This document shows, piece after piece, positions 18,206-27,180 of a stretch of 64,000 bases of DNA; within the stretch, counting starts at the first letter, position 1; every line of letters starts with the position of its first letter. This DNA comes from Sporosarcina sp. ANT_H38 (GTDB taxonomy: Bacteria; Bacillota; Bacilli; Bacillales_A; Planococcaceae): positions 310,001 to 374,000 of the forward strand of contig NZ_VOBC01000002.1 of assembly GCF_008369195.1 (NCBI RefSeq). The letters run 5' to 3'. A model generated the notes under the pieces. That model ran no database searches, was not told the DNA's origin, and was given only the letters and a program-made list of their open reading frames with translations. Both the position numbers and the translations under genes were made by a program.

Positions 18206-18237
18206 AGCAAAAACCACCCGGCTGAAACCGGGTGGTT
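18206..18237 (-). terminator. Terminator of the stress protein gene
   Basis: The perfect 9-bp stem ACCACCCGG / CCGGGTGGT (18213-18236) is followed on the minus strand by TTTTTG. It starts about 20 nt past the stop at 18256. Confidence 0.85.
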
Positions 18238-18255
18238 GTCTACTTTTATACAATT

Positions 18256-18726
18256 TTAAACGATTGGGCGATACCGATCACTCGGAGGTGTATAGTCACC
18301 ATCAACAAGGACAAGGATTTTTCCATCATTGAAATAATCGTTGTAGCGGTTCGCTTCTTCTTCAGGGATACCCATGCCGATAAGCGCTCCGGCAAGTCCG
18401 CCAACTCCCGCTCCAGCAGCTGCGCCGGTAATGCCTGCCACAATCGGACCCGCTGCGATGATTGGTCCAACTCCTGGTATTGCGAGTGCACCGATTCCTA
18501 AAAGCACGCCGCCAAGTCCTCCTAAGACTCCGCCGGTTGCTGCTCCTGTTGCTGCTCCATCTGCTGCATGTGTTCCTGTTTCATCTGCAATAACATCCGC
18601 ATTTGCCGTTTGTCTGCTCATAACAGATATGTCATCTGTCCCATATCCTTGTCTTTTTAAATCTTCAATTGCCGCGATTGCTTCAGTTTCTGTATCATAA
18701 TATCCAACTACATGTCGTGTTACCAT
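18256..18726 (-). CDS. General stress protein of the YflT/GsiB-17M-like group with glycine-rich membrane segment
   Basis: The 156-residue protein starts with the signature of the heat-induced stress protein YflT domain (VGYYDTETEAIAAIEDLKRQG, with a YGTDDISVM strand). A long Gly/Ala-rich hydrophobic stretch (about 58-125) follows, like the glycine-zipper of related membrane-active stress proteins, then a short acidic C-terminus ending RYRPIV. Function is unknown. An excellent sigma-B-type promoter upstream fits a general stress role. It stands alone between two terminators. ATG with AGGAGG. Confidence 0.8.
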   Translation of the reverse strand: MVTRHVVGYYDTETEAIAAIEDLKRQGYGTDDISVMSRQTANADVIADETGTHAADGAATGAATGGVLGGLGGVLLGIGALAIPGVGPIIAAGPIVAGITGAAAGAGVGGLAGALIGMGIPEEEANRYNDYFNDGKILVLVDGDYTPPSDRYRPIV

Positions 18727-18780
18727 TCATAACGCCTCCTAGTATTTTTTAATAAGCTATTTGGCTAGCTAGTATAAAAA

Positions 18781-18805
18781 ATACCCTTTCTACTTCTCCT
18801 AAAAC
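18781..18805 (-). promoter_or_regulatory. Sigma-B-type promoter of the stress protein gene
   Basis: On the minus strand GTTTTA (18800-18805) is separated by 13 nt from a perfect GGGTAT (18781-18786). The sigma-B consensus is GTTTAA-N12-15-GGGTAT. The predicted leader to the ATG at 18726 is about 45-50 nt. Confidence 0.8.
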
Positions 18806-18857
18806 CTTTTAATTGTTACATTCCTATTACAGATTCATAACGAAAGATTATTAGAAC

Positions 18858-18884
18858 ATAAAAAAACCCCGAAAATTCGGGGTT
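18858..18884 (-). terminator. Terminator of the YIP1/HlyD-like pair
   Basis: The stem ACCCCGAA / TTCGGGGT (18866-18883) is followed on the minus strand by TTTTTTT. It starts 8 nt past the stop at 18891. Confidence 0.85.
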
Positions 18885-18890
18885 CTGATG

Positions 18891-20189
18891 TTACCTTATA
18901 AGTATATATTTCACGTAATTTCTCCATCCAAATGCTCTCCATTGTTCTTTTGAAGGCAATTCTAAAGGAAGTGACATGAACGCTTTTGGTGCGTATTCAT
19001 ACGTATAGAGTGAAGGTTCAGAAACGACTACATCTCCAAGTTTGAGGCCATGCGTCACGATTGCTCGGTTACTCCAAGTGAATGGTGTCGCAATTTCTAC
19101 TTTCGTAGCACGACCTGTATTGTCAATCATCCACGCAAACGCGGTTTCATTGTATAGATCATGGAGCCATTTTTCTTTCACTGAAATGGCATCCAGTGCT
19201 TCATTGAGAATAACGATTGCGTTTACATTTGCTCCAAATGGTACCGATTGATTGGCAGCATCCGCCAAAATCCGTACTTCATAATAAGAAAGAGGGTTCT
19301 TCGCTTCGGCGTCGTCGAGTACTTTGTATGCCTGAAGCCACTCGTTTTCGACTGCGGGTGATTGGGAAACCGAAAGAACAGTTCCTTCTACCGCATTTCC
19401 GATGCCGTTCCCTTGGATTAAGACCCGGTCGCCATTTTTAATTTTTTTCCACTCGTCGTTTTTGGCATATGTGACAAACACTTTTTGCGAGCTAAAAATA
19501 TCAACTGCAAGCGTAGAACCGGTACGGGTTACTTTAGAAACCACACCGTCTACCGGGCTAATTAGAGCAGGTCTCCCCGGAGTTTGCGACAATTGTGCTT
19601 CAACAACCGTTTGCTCGCGTTCGATTTCCGCGAGATCCTGTTCAGCTGCCGCAATGGCCTGTGCAAAAGTTCCATCCTGCTTTACATCTACCTGGACGTC
19701 CACATTCAATCCAACTTCTACTGTCGTATCGGCCGCATTTTCCGACACATTGTCATTACGTTTTACATTTGATGAGCTGTCGGACTGTGCTGTCTTGCGT
19801 TCAGATTCTAGATTGGCAATCATGCTTCGAACAGATGCTGTCTGTTGTTGAAGTGCTTTCAGTTCAGATTCCCATACAGCACGCTGCCCTTCTGCACGAT
19901 CCGTCTGTAAAATAGCAATCTCATCTCCGACTTTCACAAGGTCGCCTTCTTTAACCAACCACTTATCAACCGTATCGTCATTGCCAACATATACGTTATA
20001 GGTTTCTAAAGGTGCAACAAAACCTTCTTTTGCAAGTTCCTCACGGTGATCACCGTTTGTCATACGTTCATAGCGCTCGACATATACTGATTTTGTGATG
20101 ACACTTTTATCAGAAAATAGCAGATAAAAATTCACTGCTAAAAATGCACTGATTGCGATAGTGACAGCGATGTTCTTAACTTTATTCAT
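18891..20189 (-). CDS. Membrane-anchored HlyD/periplasmic-adaptor-like protein
   Basis: The 432-residue protein has one N-terminal transmembrane helix (about 4-26). A biotinyl-lipoyl-like half-motif (VYVGNDDTVDKWLVKEGDLVKVGDEIAILQ), a coiled-coil hairpin (about 105-205) and the second half (ALISPVDGVVSKV) follow, then beta-barrel-like domains. This is the membrane-fusion-protein architecture of export systems, but no transporter ATPase or permease is adjacent. The only partner is the YIP1 membrane protein, whose 3' end overlaps this start by 8 bp. Start chosen at ATG 8 nt after GGGGG. A role in envelope transport or remodelling is inference. Confidence 0.8.
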   Translation of the reverse strand: MNKVKNIAVTIAISAFLAVNFYLLFSDKSVITKSVYVERYERMTNGDHREELAKEGFVAPLETYNVYVGNDDTVDKWLVKEGDLVKVGDEIAILQTDRAEGQRAVWESELKALQQQTASVRSMIANLESERKTAQSDSSSNVKRNDNVSENAADTTVEVGLNVDVQVDVKQDGTFAQAIAAAEQDLAEIEREQTVVEAQLSQTPGRPALISPVDGVVSKVTRTGSTLAVDIFSSQKVFVTYAKNDEWKKIKNGDRVLIQGNGIGNAVEGTVLSVSQSPAVENEWLQAYKVLDDAEAKNPLSYYEVRILADAANQSVPFGANVNAIVILNEALDAISVKEKWLHDLYNETAFAWMIDNTGRATKVEIATPFTWSNRAIVTHGLKLGDVVVSEPSLYTYEYAPKAFMSLPLELPSKEQWRAFGWRNYVKYILIR

Positions 20190-20877
20190 TGCCAGCACCC
20201 CCTTCTACAAAGGAATGGAACAAGCTTTCAATTGGAATGAAACCAACAACCGCTACAATAAGTGCCATCGCGATGTGAATCCCTATTAATATCCAAATAA
20301 ATCCTTTTCGTTCGGTACCGCCTGTATACGAGCGGATAAATTGAGATTGAAGTGCAATAATAACTGCAGTCGTGACTGTTAGTTGATTGAGGAATAGGAC
20401 GATATACCAGTTATCGAGAAATGTCGCTGCAAGCGGTCCAAAAGATAGGAACGACATGCTTGTTGCTGCACCTTTCACTGTAAATACAAGTAAGATAATC
20501 GCCTTTTCGATCAATAGGATGCCCGTCATAAGAAGTTGTAAAGGCAATAATTTTTTAAAAGGAATTGCCGTCAATAGGCTTAATATGTATGCAAAACCAA
20601 AGAAATGAAATGCCATATAAATAAGTGCCCATATGAGTGCTCCAACTACTGATACATATCGTGCAATTGTGTAATCCGTTGTGGTCATTGTAGAAAGTAG
20701 TTCTGTGATCGACTCTGTATTCATACCCCATATATCACGAATGGCGAATAAAAGAACACCGAAAATAGCTACAAATAACACACGTTTTTTGAAGCCGCGC
20801 ATCGAAGAATTTCCAAGTTGGTTTGCCAACAGATGTGGATTCGTCAGGAAGTGCCAAAACTTAAAATCAAAAAACAT
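20182..20877 (-). CDS. YIP1-family integral membrane protein
   Basis: The 231-residue protein has five or six transmembrane helices (about 33-50, 75-95, 110-135, 155-175, 190-212) in the YIP1 domain pattern, with an N-terminal FWHFLTNP segment typical of bacterial members. Molecular function is unknown in bacteria. It is co-transcribed and overlaps with the HlyD-like gene. ATG preceded by AAAGGGAT. Confidence 0.82.
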   Translation of the reverse strand: MFFDFKFWHFLTNPHLLANQLGNSSMRGFKKRVLFVAIFGVLLFAIRDIWGMNTESITELLSTMTTTDYTIARYVSVVGALIWALIYMAFHFFGFAYILSLLTAIPFKKLLPLQLLMTGILLIEKAIILLVFTVKGAATSMSFLSFGPLAATFLDNWYIVLFLNQLTVTTAVIIALQSQFIRSYTGGTERKGFIWILIGIHIAMALIVAVVGFIPIESLFHSFVEGGAGNE

Positions 20878-21257
20878 TACGGTAATCCCTTTCTGCTAAC
20901 TATTGCTGAATTTGATGAAGTCACCTTAGCCTCTATAATTACTTTAGCAAAAATTGAGAGATTTGCAATGTTTGGTAGCAAGTAAATAGTGAACTTCTCA
21001 CTATTTCCCTTGTTTTATGGGTAGTAGAAACATATAAACCATGTTTAAGAAGTGAACTTTTTGTCTATCCTTCTTAATAAAGGAGCTCTTTTCCTTTTTC
21101 AGCAGGAATAAAGTGACTCAAAAGGCTAGACGCTGGAGTCCAAAAACTGTTCAATGTCGAAAACACTCACACTTTCTTATCTTTCTAAAAAGGAATGATT
21201 TATTTGGAAATGAATACCGGCTTATTTCCCGGGAAATCGACAAAGGGGCGGATAGTT
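20878..21257. other. Intergenic region upstream of the YIP1 gene
   Basis: This 380-bp stretch has no convincing gene. It holds a partial copy of the dispersed palindromic repeat (about 21107-21146, GTGACTCAAAAGGC then TAGACGCTGGAGTC), a possible plus-strand promoter (TTGTTT-N17-TATAAA near 21015-21043) and probably the YIP1 promoter, for which only a weak TTGCAA-N16-TAAAGT was found on the minus strand. Confidence 0.5.
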
Positions 21258-21359
21258 ATGATTAATGAAGAAAAATCTGTGTTGTCATGGCCTGACTTTC
21301 TATTTGGTTTGACAGGTTCCACCATTTGCCTTTTGGTTATTTACTTCATCACAGGGTGA
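21258..21359 (+). CDS. Small single-helix membrane protein (33 aa), hypothetical
   Basis: An ATG-TGA frame of 33 codons starts 6 nt after AAAGGGGCGG, a good ribosome site. The peptide begins MINEEKSVLSWPDF and continues as one hydrophobic helix (LTGSTICLLVIYFITG). Polar N-terminus plus a single C-terminal helix is a common small-protein design. It is on the plus strand, facing away from both neighbours, with a possible promoter about 200 bp upstream. No homologue is recognised, and chance cannot be excluded for a frame this short. Confidence 0.5.
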   Translation: MINEEKSVLSWPDFLFGLTGSTICLLVIYFITG

Positions 21360-21474
21360 ATCCAGGACGTATTCGACAAATACGTATCCTAACTCATTGA
21401 TAGCCACATAACCATTATGGCAATGCGGGCTTATGTTTGGGTATCTGTATTTTCTTGAAGAACTAGATTCCAAC

Positions 21475-21515
21475 AATAAAAATACACCTACCGTTAACTG
21501 CTAACGACAGGTGTT
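21475..21515 (-). terminator. Terminator of the IDEAL-domain gene
   Basis: A stem ACACCT-nn-CGTTA / TAACG-nn-AGGTGT (21484-21514) is followed on the minus strand by TATTTTTATTG. Confidence 0.75.
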
Positions 21516-21531
21516 TTTCAAGTTTCACTTT

Positions 21532-21987
21532 TCACTTTTCCTGCAGTCCTTCCGTCAATGCATTGAACATTTTTATGTTGTCTGTTTCGAGTGCATAGTC
21601 AATCATGCGCAATCGGTTTTTGGCTTCCAGTTGTTCAATGATCCCCTCTGCTTCTAGTGTTATGACTTCCGATGGCTCTGCTTCCGCTTCCAGTCCCATC
21701 TTTCCTTCAAGAATAGTTGTTAAATGGATATGAAGATCTGAAATAAGGAGCAATTGGTAAAGAGGTAATCGAATAAACCGGTTTCCTCTTTGGAAAACAA
21801 ATACTTCCCCGAGATTTTCGACCTGCAAACTCTTCGTATTTATGACAATTTCTTTTCCTTCTGATGGGATGAATTGAAATACATCGCCACCTTTAAGAAT
21901 GGAAAAGTATTGGTAGGCAAACACCAGGCGGAGTTGGAAATCTTCTTGACTCGTGAAAAATGGCGTCATTCGTTGAACTGATAGCAT
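21532..21987 (-). CDS. IDEAL-domain protein
   Basis: The 151-residue protein has a beta-rich N-terminal part (about 1-85) and a C-terminal IDEAL motif (MIDYALETDNIKMFNALTEG, about 122-141), the short domain shared by several Bacillota proteins such as YpiB. Start at ATG 5 nt after GGAGGGG; the TTG 15 nt upstream lies inside that ribosome site. Function unknown; IDEAL domains are thought to mediate protein contacts. Single gene followed by a terminator. Confidence 0.75.
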   Translation of the reverse strand: MLSVQRMTPFFTSQEDFQLRLVFAYQYFSILKGGDVFQFIPSEGKEIVINTKSLQVENLGEVFVFQRGNRFIRLPLYQLLLISDLHIHLTTILEGKMGLEAEAEPSEVITLEAEGIIEQLEAKNRLRMIDYALETDNIKMFNALTEGLQEK

Positions 21988-22092
21988 CTTTCTCCCCTCC
22001 AATATTGAATATTCCGATTATTAATAGTCTATCACAACTACCGCTACATTGTGAACCGTTTCACCAAATTATTATCATAGTATGCGAATCAC

Positions 22093-22458
22093 CTATATAT
22101 GTTTCTGATCTATATAATTCCTTTTGGGTCTTTCCATCACAAATGACATCTTCTTTGGTTCGAAATTGAATTGCAATAATGATAACCATTCATATACGAC
22201 ACGGTTTAAATCTCCTGTAGAATCCTTCTTTCTCATAAATATAATATTGTTGCGCTTAAAGTCGAGTAGCACAAGCTGGAATTTCATCTCATGGAATTCC
22301 ACCGAATGAAAATGCAATTTCCGTTCTACAGATTCGTAGATGATATGACTAGCGGAGGTCGAAATCGTGCATGATAATGGGGTAATGCTTTCCTGAAATT
22401 CTTTTTTTTGATAAACCTGAGACTCCAAATCGGGTACGTAAAGAATAAGTTTCTCCAA
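22093..22458 (-). CDS. Hypothetical protein, 121 aa
   Basis: Unrecognised family. A TTG start follows AAGGGGTGGGG at about 7 nt. The protein is soluble-looking, with no signal peptide or membrane helix, and mixes beta-type stretches (MKFQLVLLDFKRNNIIFMRK) with a helical C-terminal region and a basic tail (RPKRNYIDQKHI). It diverges from the ywqBA pair, sharing a 150-bp upstream region with it. An overlapping minus-strand frame (22326-22559) lacks a ribosome site and was not called. Confidence 0.6.
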   Translation of the reverse strand: MEKLILYVPDLESQVYQKKEFQESITPLSCTISTSASHIIYESVERKLHFHSVEFHEMKFQLVLLDFKRNNIIFMRKKDSTGDLNRVVYEWLSLLQFNFEPKKMSFVMERPKRNYIDQKHI

Positions 22459-22549
22459 TGCCCCACCCCTTCTTTAACTTTTTTCTTATGATTATGCGCA
22501 TAACTTATTACACCAACAAACAAAAGAACAAGATATGGAATAACTTCAT

Positions 22550-22578
22550 TTCCGCTCACTGGAGAAAAGCGGTATAAT
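22550..22578 (+). promoter_or_regulatory. Probable sigma-A promoter of ywqB-ywqA
   Basis: A perfect TATAAT (22573-22578) lies 32 nt before the ywqB ATG. The -35 region (TTCCGC, 22550-22555, 17-nt spacer) is poor. Confidence 0.45.
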
Positions 22579-22609
22579 AGAAGGAATGCTTTTCTTAGGG
22601 AGTGGTCCG

Positions 22610-24190
22610 ATGAATATGACTGTCGAACGTGTATCCTACTTGCACGAAAATGAAATAAATGAATTTATGAATGCAATTAAACATGCCCTGAGGCCAGATA
22701 TTGAGTCCAATGCACTGGAAGTCAGACGCGCGGTGGCTCTTGTCAGAAATGGTGCCACCAATTCCTATAGATATGCGCCATCTGAAGGCGCAGTAATAGC
22801 GACCCTCCTTGGCGTAGATTCAGAAAATGTTCGCCTTTCTTTCAATAATGTGGATGCGAATTGTACATGTGGATACGCTGGCTGGTGCTCGCACCGTGTC
22901 GCAGTTGTATTTCACCTTTATTCACAGCACAAATCACTGAATGATTGGCTCCACGAATGGCGTAGAACTGAATCACAACAGATGGCACTGTCAATTGCGG
23001 AACGTACCCCTGATGCATGGATTGATGTCCTGACACGCTTAACCCAACCGCTCCGTACCATTGATATGGCGGAGAATCCCGGAGTGTTCATCCATGAATC
23101 TACTATAGTAAATCAAAAAGCGACCCCGTTAATTCCGTTTGAATATGAATGGAAACCGCTTTTCGAACTTTATTATCGATTACATGTACTGGACGCTGGA
23201 TGGGCGTATGTAAAAAGTCATCTTAGTGCCGAACCCACTTCTTTTTTCTACGGGAAATGGTATGTACAAAACTGGCTGACAGAACAGCTCGGAAAGCTAA
23301 ATGATAGCGTCAACGCAATCGGTGCAAAACCAAAATTGTTTGAAGCAGATGCTTTCCATGAACGTGTGAAAGATCTCGTTCGAACATTTGCCCTTGGAAA
23401 TTCTGGACTCTTCCAAGAGAGGTTCCACGTCTATCGCCTTTTTTGGCAGCAGCTATTTCCATTCCGAGCTGCCAGAGATGCCGAACTAACAATCCTTACG
23501 AATGAAGATTCGGAGGAAGCACGAATCTTCATCGCCTTTTTCCACTTGATTCAAGGAGAACATGATGAATTGTCGGAACTCGTTAATCACGTAACGGCTG
23601 CTAATGTTGCAACTTGGCTACCGCTTGCAAAACTAGCGGAAAATAATGAAGAAACAGACGCGCTAGCTATTATAATGCATGCGTTATTACCCTTCATTGG
23701 CGATTACGTAAACGAATCTGTTTTACTCTCTTCTCGACCTGCATTCGTCCGGGATATCGACGGTTTATTTGAAGCCGCTGATTTTTCGGAAGAATTACGT
23801 GAAAGTATGTTTGCGCAATACGGTGAACCCGGCGTCGATGTTTACGCTGACTTTTTGGTTGAGCGTGAACGGTTCGGCGAATGGGCTGCTCTCATGCATA
23901 GATATGGCGTTTCATATGAAGGTGCAGAAGCGGGCGGTTTAAAAGTCGCGCTAGCTTCGGATCCGTCAGCCGTCATGCCTCTACTCCATACGTTTGCTAT
24001 GAGTTTCATCAAAGAAAAGAACCGGTACAGCTATCGTCGTGCCGTCAAACTGTTTAAACAAATGAAAACTGGCTCGAAGAAAAGTGGGAAAGTTGACTTT
24101 TGGAATAAATATATTGATACAGTGCGTGAAAAAAACCGTAGGCTACGCGCATTGATGGAAGAGATGGAGAAAGGGAATTTGAACTTATGA
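22610..24190 (+). CDS. ywqB: SWIM zinc-finger protein paired with SNF2 helicase
   Basis: The 526-residue protein has a SWIM finger CxCx(n)CxH near residues 80-100 (CTCGYAGWCSHR). The rest is a long helical region without other recognised domains. The ATG at 22610 follows GGGAG at about 8 nt. The 3' end overlaps the SNF2 gene by 4 bp (ATGA), and this SWIM-plus-SNF2 pairing is the ywqB-ywqA arrangement of B. subtilis. SWIM fingers of this kind are predicted to bind DNA or protein partners. Role with the helicase in chromosome maintenance is inference. Confidence 0.85.
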   Translation: MNMTVERVSYLHENEINEFMNAIKHALRPDIESNALEVRRAVALVRNGATNSYRYAPSEGAVIATLLGVDSENVRLSFNNVDANCTCGYAGWCSHRVAVVFHLYSQHKSLNDWLHEWRRTESQQMALSIAERTPDAWIDVLTRLTQPLRTIDMAENPGVFIHESTIVNQKATPLIPFEYEWKPLFELYYRLHVLDAGWAYVKSHLSAEPTSFFYGKWYVQNWLTEQLGKLNDSVNAIGAKPKLFEADAFHERVKDLVRTFALGNSGLFQERFHVYRLFWQQLFPFRAARDAELTILTNEDSEEARIFIAFFHLIQGEHDELSELVNHVTAANVATWLPLAKLAENNEETDALAIIMHALLPFIGDYVNESVLLSSRPAFVRDIDGLFEAADFSEELRESMFAQYGEPGVDVYADFLVERERFGEWAALMHRYGVSYEGAEAGGLKVALASDPSAVMPLLHTFAMSFIKEKNRYSYRRAVKLFKQMKTGSKKSGKVDFWNKYIDTVREKNRRLRALMEEMEKGNLNL

Positions 24191-26928
24191 CCGGAACATT
24201 TACATTGAACCGCCTTATTCGCATTAGCATCCGCTTGATGGAAGACGGACTATTTTCCATTGCCGCTGAAGATGATAGAGGGGTAGCAGTTGACCCGGAT
24301 GAACTTGTTTCCTTCCTATTCTTCAACAATGAACGAGCACTGTACGGACTTCTTGCAAATATGGATGACGAAGTTACCTATTTACAGGCAGACCAGCTTC
24401 TAAACGTCTTTTCTGTTATGCACCCCTATGTTACGTTCGAAGGATTGACGGACGAAGACGATACTCAGCTGGCTTCCATTCGTGAGGCAACTAGCGCCTG
24501 GACCGACCCTAATTTATGGAACTTTGCAGAAGTAGAAGGAACTACTATCCGATTTGACGGTAGCAAAGCGGGCATATCAGAAGGTGCTGCAGCTGTTATC
24601 AGCCAGGCAGTCAGTAGCAAACTTGCCACTTCTGCTATCAATCCGGATTTGCTAGCTTCACTGCTGCCCCATTTACGGCTGTACGGCTGGCCCGGCGAAT
24701 CCGCCTCCACCATGCCAATCAGTGTCGCTTTCCGTTTGACTGAACCAGAAGCTATGACAGATACGGAATGGCTTCTTGAAACGGTTATTATCGGCGAACG
24801 CGGTGCGCATTGGACGCCTGCCGCCCGAAAGGTGAATGCTCCTGCCGCTGATGCTCTTCCTGCAAAATGGAGACCCTACGCAGATGAAGTTGTGAAAAAG
24901 CAATCCGAGATGACATCATTTCTCGGCTCCGTGGATCTTGCTTCAAGCGAAAGCTTTTTGTCCACTCCAATGTCTGATCCGGAAGTACGGACGTTCATTA
25001 AAGAAGACCTTCCCCTGCTTCAATCGTTCGGCTATCCTGTTATCCTGCCTGCATGGCTGAAATCGGTGACAGAATCGAAAATGCGTATTCGAACGAACGC
25101 GGGTATACAATCGTATAAATCTGCTACCGGCTTGGACGAAGTACTGTCCTTCGATTGGAATTTTTCACTTGCTGGTAATCCAATTGACCGGGATTCATTT
25201 CGGAAACTTGTCGATGAAAACCGTGAATACATTCGCTCTGGTGACGAATGGTTCCATATCGATCCGCTATGGCTTAGAAAAATCCGTGATTTGATGGATC
25301 GTGCGGATGCTGGGGAATGGACTGTTAAAGATCTGCTCTTCCAAGACTTGCCTGAAGAGATTGTCCCTCTAGAAGAGGACGAGGATATTGATGACCCACT
25401 TTTCGCTTTCACAATGCAACAATCACTTCGAGGTTATATGGAAATGCTGTCCGATAAAAAAGGTCTTCCAACAGCCGGAATTTCAAAAGATTTACAGGCC
25501 GAACTTCGGCCATACCAGCAAGACGGTTATAACTGGCTTATCTTCATGCGTGATAATAGTTTTGGTGCGTGCCTTGCCGATGATATGGGACTCGGAAAGA
25601 CGATTCAGCTTATCACTTATTTATTAAATATCCATTCTAGACCAGATACAGATTCACCTTCGCTCATCGTCTGCCCAACGAGTGTTCTCGGAAACTGGCA
25701 GAAAGAAATCGAACGGTTTGCTCCATCACTTTCAGTCCATACACATTACGGACCGTTGCGAGCAAAAGACGAAAGCTTTAAAGCACTCATTGGTCAACTG
25801 AAACCAGACGTCGTTCTTACAACGTACGGTACCGCTTCACAGGATGGTGAGATGTTAGCAGAAACGGAATTTGCCAGCATTACGCTGGATGAAGCGCAAA
25901 ACATCAAGAACATGCAAACGAAGCAGTCCCGCGTCATCCGTAAGCTCCGTGGTAAGCATCATATCGCACTAACTGGCACACCGATTGAGAACCGTTTATC
26001 GGAGCTGTGGGCGATTTTCGACTTTATCCACAAAGGGTATTTCGGCAGTTACCGAAAATTCACGGACAACTTCATCATTCCAATTGAACGTGACGATTCT
26101 GAAGCAGACAAACGGAAGCTACGAGCAAAAATCCGTCCCTTCCTGCTACGCAGAACGAAGAGTGATCCTGATTTACAGCTCAATCTCCCTAAAAAACTTG
26201 AGCAAAATGAATATTGTCCTTTAACGACTGAACAGGCTGCCTTGTATGAAAGTTTCCTAGAAGAAACGAAATTCAAATTGCAGACACTTACCGGTTTTGA
26301 AAAGAAAGGCCTTATTTTAAAAATGCTTAGCCGATTAAAGCAGCTCTGTAACCATCCAGCCTTGTTCCTGAAAGAGCCTCATGCTCCAGCAGTACAATTG
26401 CTGTCTAGGTCCAATAAATTAGACCTAATTGTGTCAATGGCAGCTGAAATCGCTTCAAATAAAGAACAATGCCTTATCTTCACGCAATACATTGGCATGG
26501 GGCAACTTATCCGTCAATGCTTGTCAGAACTGCATGGAATTGATGTGCCATTTTTGACGGGTAGTATGCCAAAAGGACAGCGTGACCGGCTTGTCGAGGC
26601 TTTCCAAGAAGGGGAATTTCCTATTTTCATCTTATCGTTGAAGGCAGGTGGAACTGGATTGAACTTGACTGGTGCAAACCATGTATTACATGCTGATAGA
26701 TGGTGGAATCCCGCAGTCGAAAATCAGGCTACCGACCGTGCATACCGCATAGGTCAGACGAAATTTGTCCATGTCCATAAGTTTGTGACGATAGGAACAA
26801 TTGAAGAAAAAATCGACAAGATGCTTGTTGAGAAAGCTGCACTGTCCGCGGATCTCATTCAGTCAAGTCAATGGCTGTCTGACTTATCCGAAACGGAACT
26901 GGACGACTTGTTATCGTTCGGCGACTGA
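24187..26928 (+). CDS. ywqA: SNF2-family DEAD/H ATP-dependent helicase-like protein
   Basis: The 913-residue protein has a large N-terminal bacterial SNF2-associated region (1 to about 430). The RecA-like core has DDMGLGKTIQL (Walker A), LIVCPTSVLGNW (Ia), TLDEAQNIKN (Walker B, DEAQ), ALTGTPIENR (III), then the C-terminal helicase domain with LSLKAGGTGLNLTGA (V) and DRAYRIGQ (VI). SNF2 proteins translocate on duplex DNA and displace bound proteins such as stalled polymerase. It is co-translated with ywqB and ends at a strong terminator. Confidence 0.95.
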   Translation: MTGTFTLNRLIRISIRLMEDGLFSIAAEDDRGVAVDPDELVSFLFFNNERALYGLLANMDDEVTYLQADQLLNVFSVMHPYVTFEGLTDEDDTQLASIREATSAWTDPNLWNFAEVEGTTIRFDGSKAGISEGAAAVISQAVSSKLATSAINPDLLASLLPHLRLYGWPGESASTMPISVAFRLTEPEAMTDTEWLLETVIIGERGAHWTPAARKVNAPAADALPAKWRPYADEVVKKQSEMTSFLGSVDLASSESFLSTPMSDPEVRTFIKEDLPLLQSFGYPVILPAWLKSVTESKMRIRTNAGIQSYKSATGLDEVLSFDWNFSLAGNPIDRDSFRKLVDENREYIRSGDEWFHIDPLWLRKIRDLMDRADAGEWTVKDLLFQDLPEEIVPLEEDEDIDDPLFAFTMQQSLRGYMEMLSDKKGLPTAGISKDLQAELRPYQQDGYNWLIFMRDNSFGACLADDMGLGKTIQLITYLLNIHSRPDTDSPSLIVCPTSVLGNWQKEIERFAPSLSVHTHYGPLRAKDESFKALIGQLKPDVVLTTYGTASQDGEMLAETEFASITLDEAQNIKNMQTKQSRVIRKLRGKHHIALTGTPIENRLSELWAIFDFIHKGYFGSYRKFTDNFIIPIERDDSEADKRKLRAKIRPFLLRRTKSDPDLQLNLPKKLEQNEYCPLTTEQAALYESFLEETKFKLQTLTGFEKKGLILKMLSRLKQLCNHPALFLKEPHAPAVQLLSRSNKLDLIVSMAAEIASNKEQCLIFTQYIGMGQLIRQCLSELHGIDVPFLTGSMPKGQRDRLVEAFQEGEFPIFILSLKAGGTGLNLTGANHVLHADRWWNPAVENQATDRAYRIGQTKFVHVHKFVTIGTIEEKIDKMLVEKAALSADLIQSSQWLSDLSETELDDLLSFGD

Positions 26929-26948
26929 AAGTATGATTTGCAATTCTA

Positions 26949-26988
26949 AAAGACCCCAAGGCCACCAGTGGCACTGGGGTCTTTTTGC
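26949..26988. terminator. Bidirectional terminator between ywqA and the 53-aa gene
   Basis: The stem AGACCCCA...GGCCAC / GTGGC...TGGGGTCT (26951-26982) has TTTTT on the plus side and TTTT on the minus side. It serves converging transcripts. Confidence 0.88.
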
Positions 26989-27006
26989 TTGCCATTGCGA
27001 ACCCCC

Positions 27007-27168
27007 TTACACACGTTCAGCAAGCGGAATACTATGAACAGGCCCAAATTTCCTCTTCCTTTCTAGGTCTTCAATCCGATTCAGACGATTGTTCTGATTG
27101 GCTACAATGCTGATTAGCTGTTCAATTTGCAGTTCCATTCGTTTCACATCCTTTTCAAGGATAGTCAT
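27007..27168 (-). CDS. Small coiled-coil protein, 53 aa, hypothetical
   Basis: A 53-codon frame starts at ATG (27166-27168), 8 nt after AAGGGAG. The N-terminal half MTILEKDVKRMELQIEQLIS continues as a heptad-like helix (VANQNNRLNRIEDLE) with I/L at core positions. A basic linker KRKFGPVHS and tail IPLAERV follow. The strong ribosome site, amphipathic composition and position just upstream of a bidirectional terminator make it credible. Family unrecognised; a small oligomerising regulator or anti-factor is possible. Confidence 0.65.
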   Translation of the reverse strand: MTILEKDVKRMELQIEQLISIVANQNNRLNRIEDLERKRKFGPVHSIPLAERV

Positions 27169-27180
27169 CTTCCACACTCC

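Noticed and set aside
22326..22559. 77-codon minus-strand frame with one hydrophobic segment
   Set aside because: The GTG start has no ribosome site, the C-terminal half is the shifted frame of the 121-aa gene, and it overlaps the ywqB promoter.
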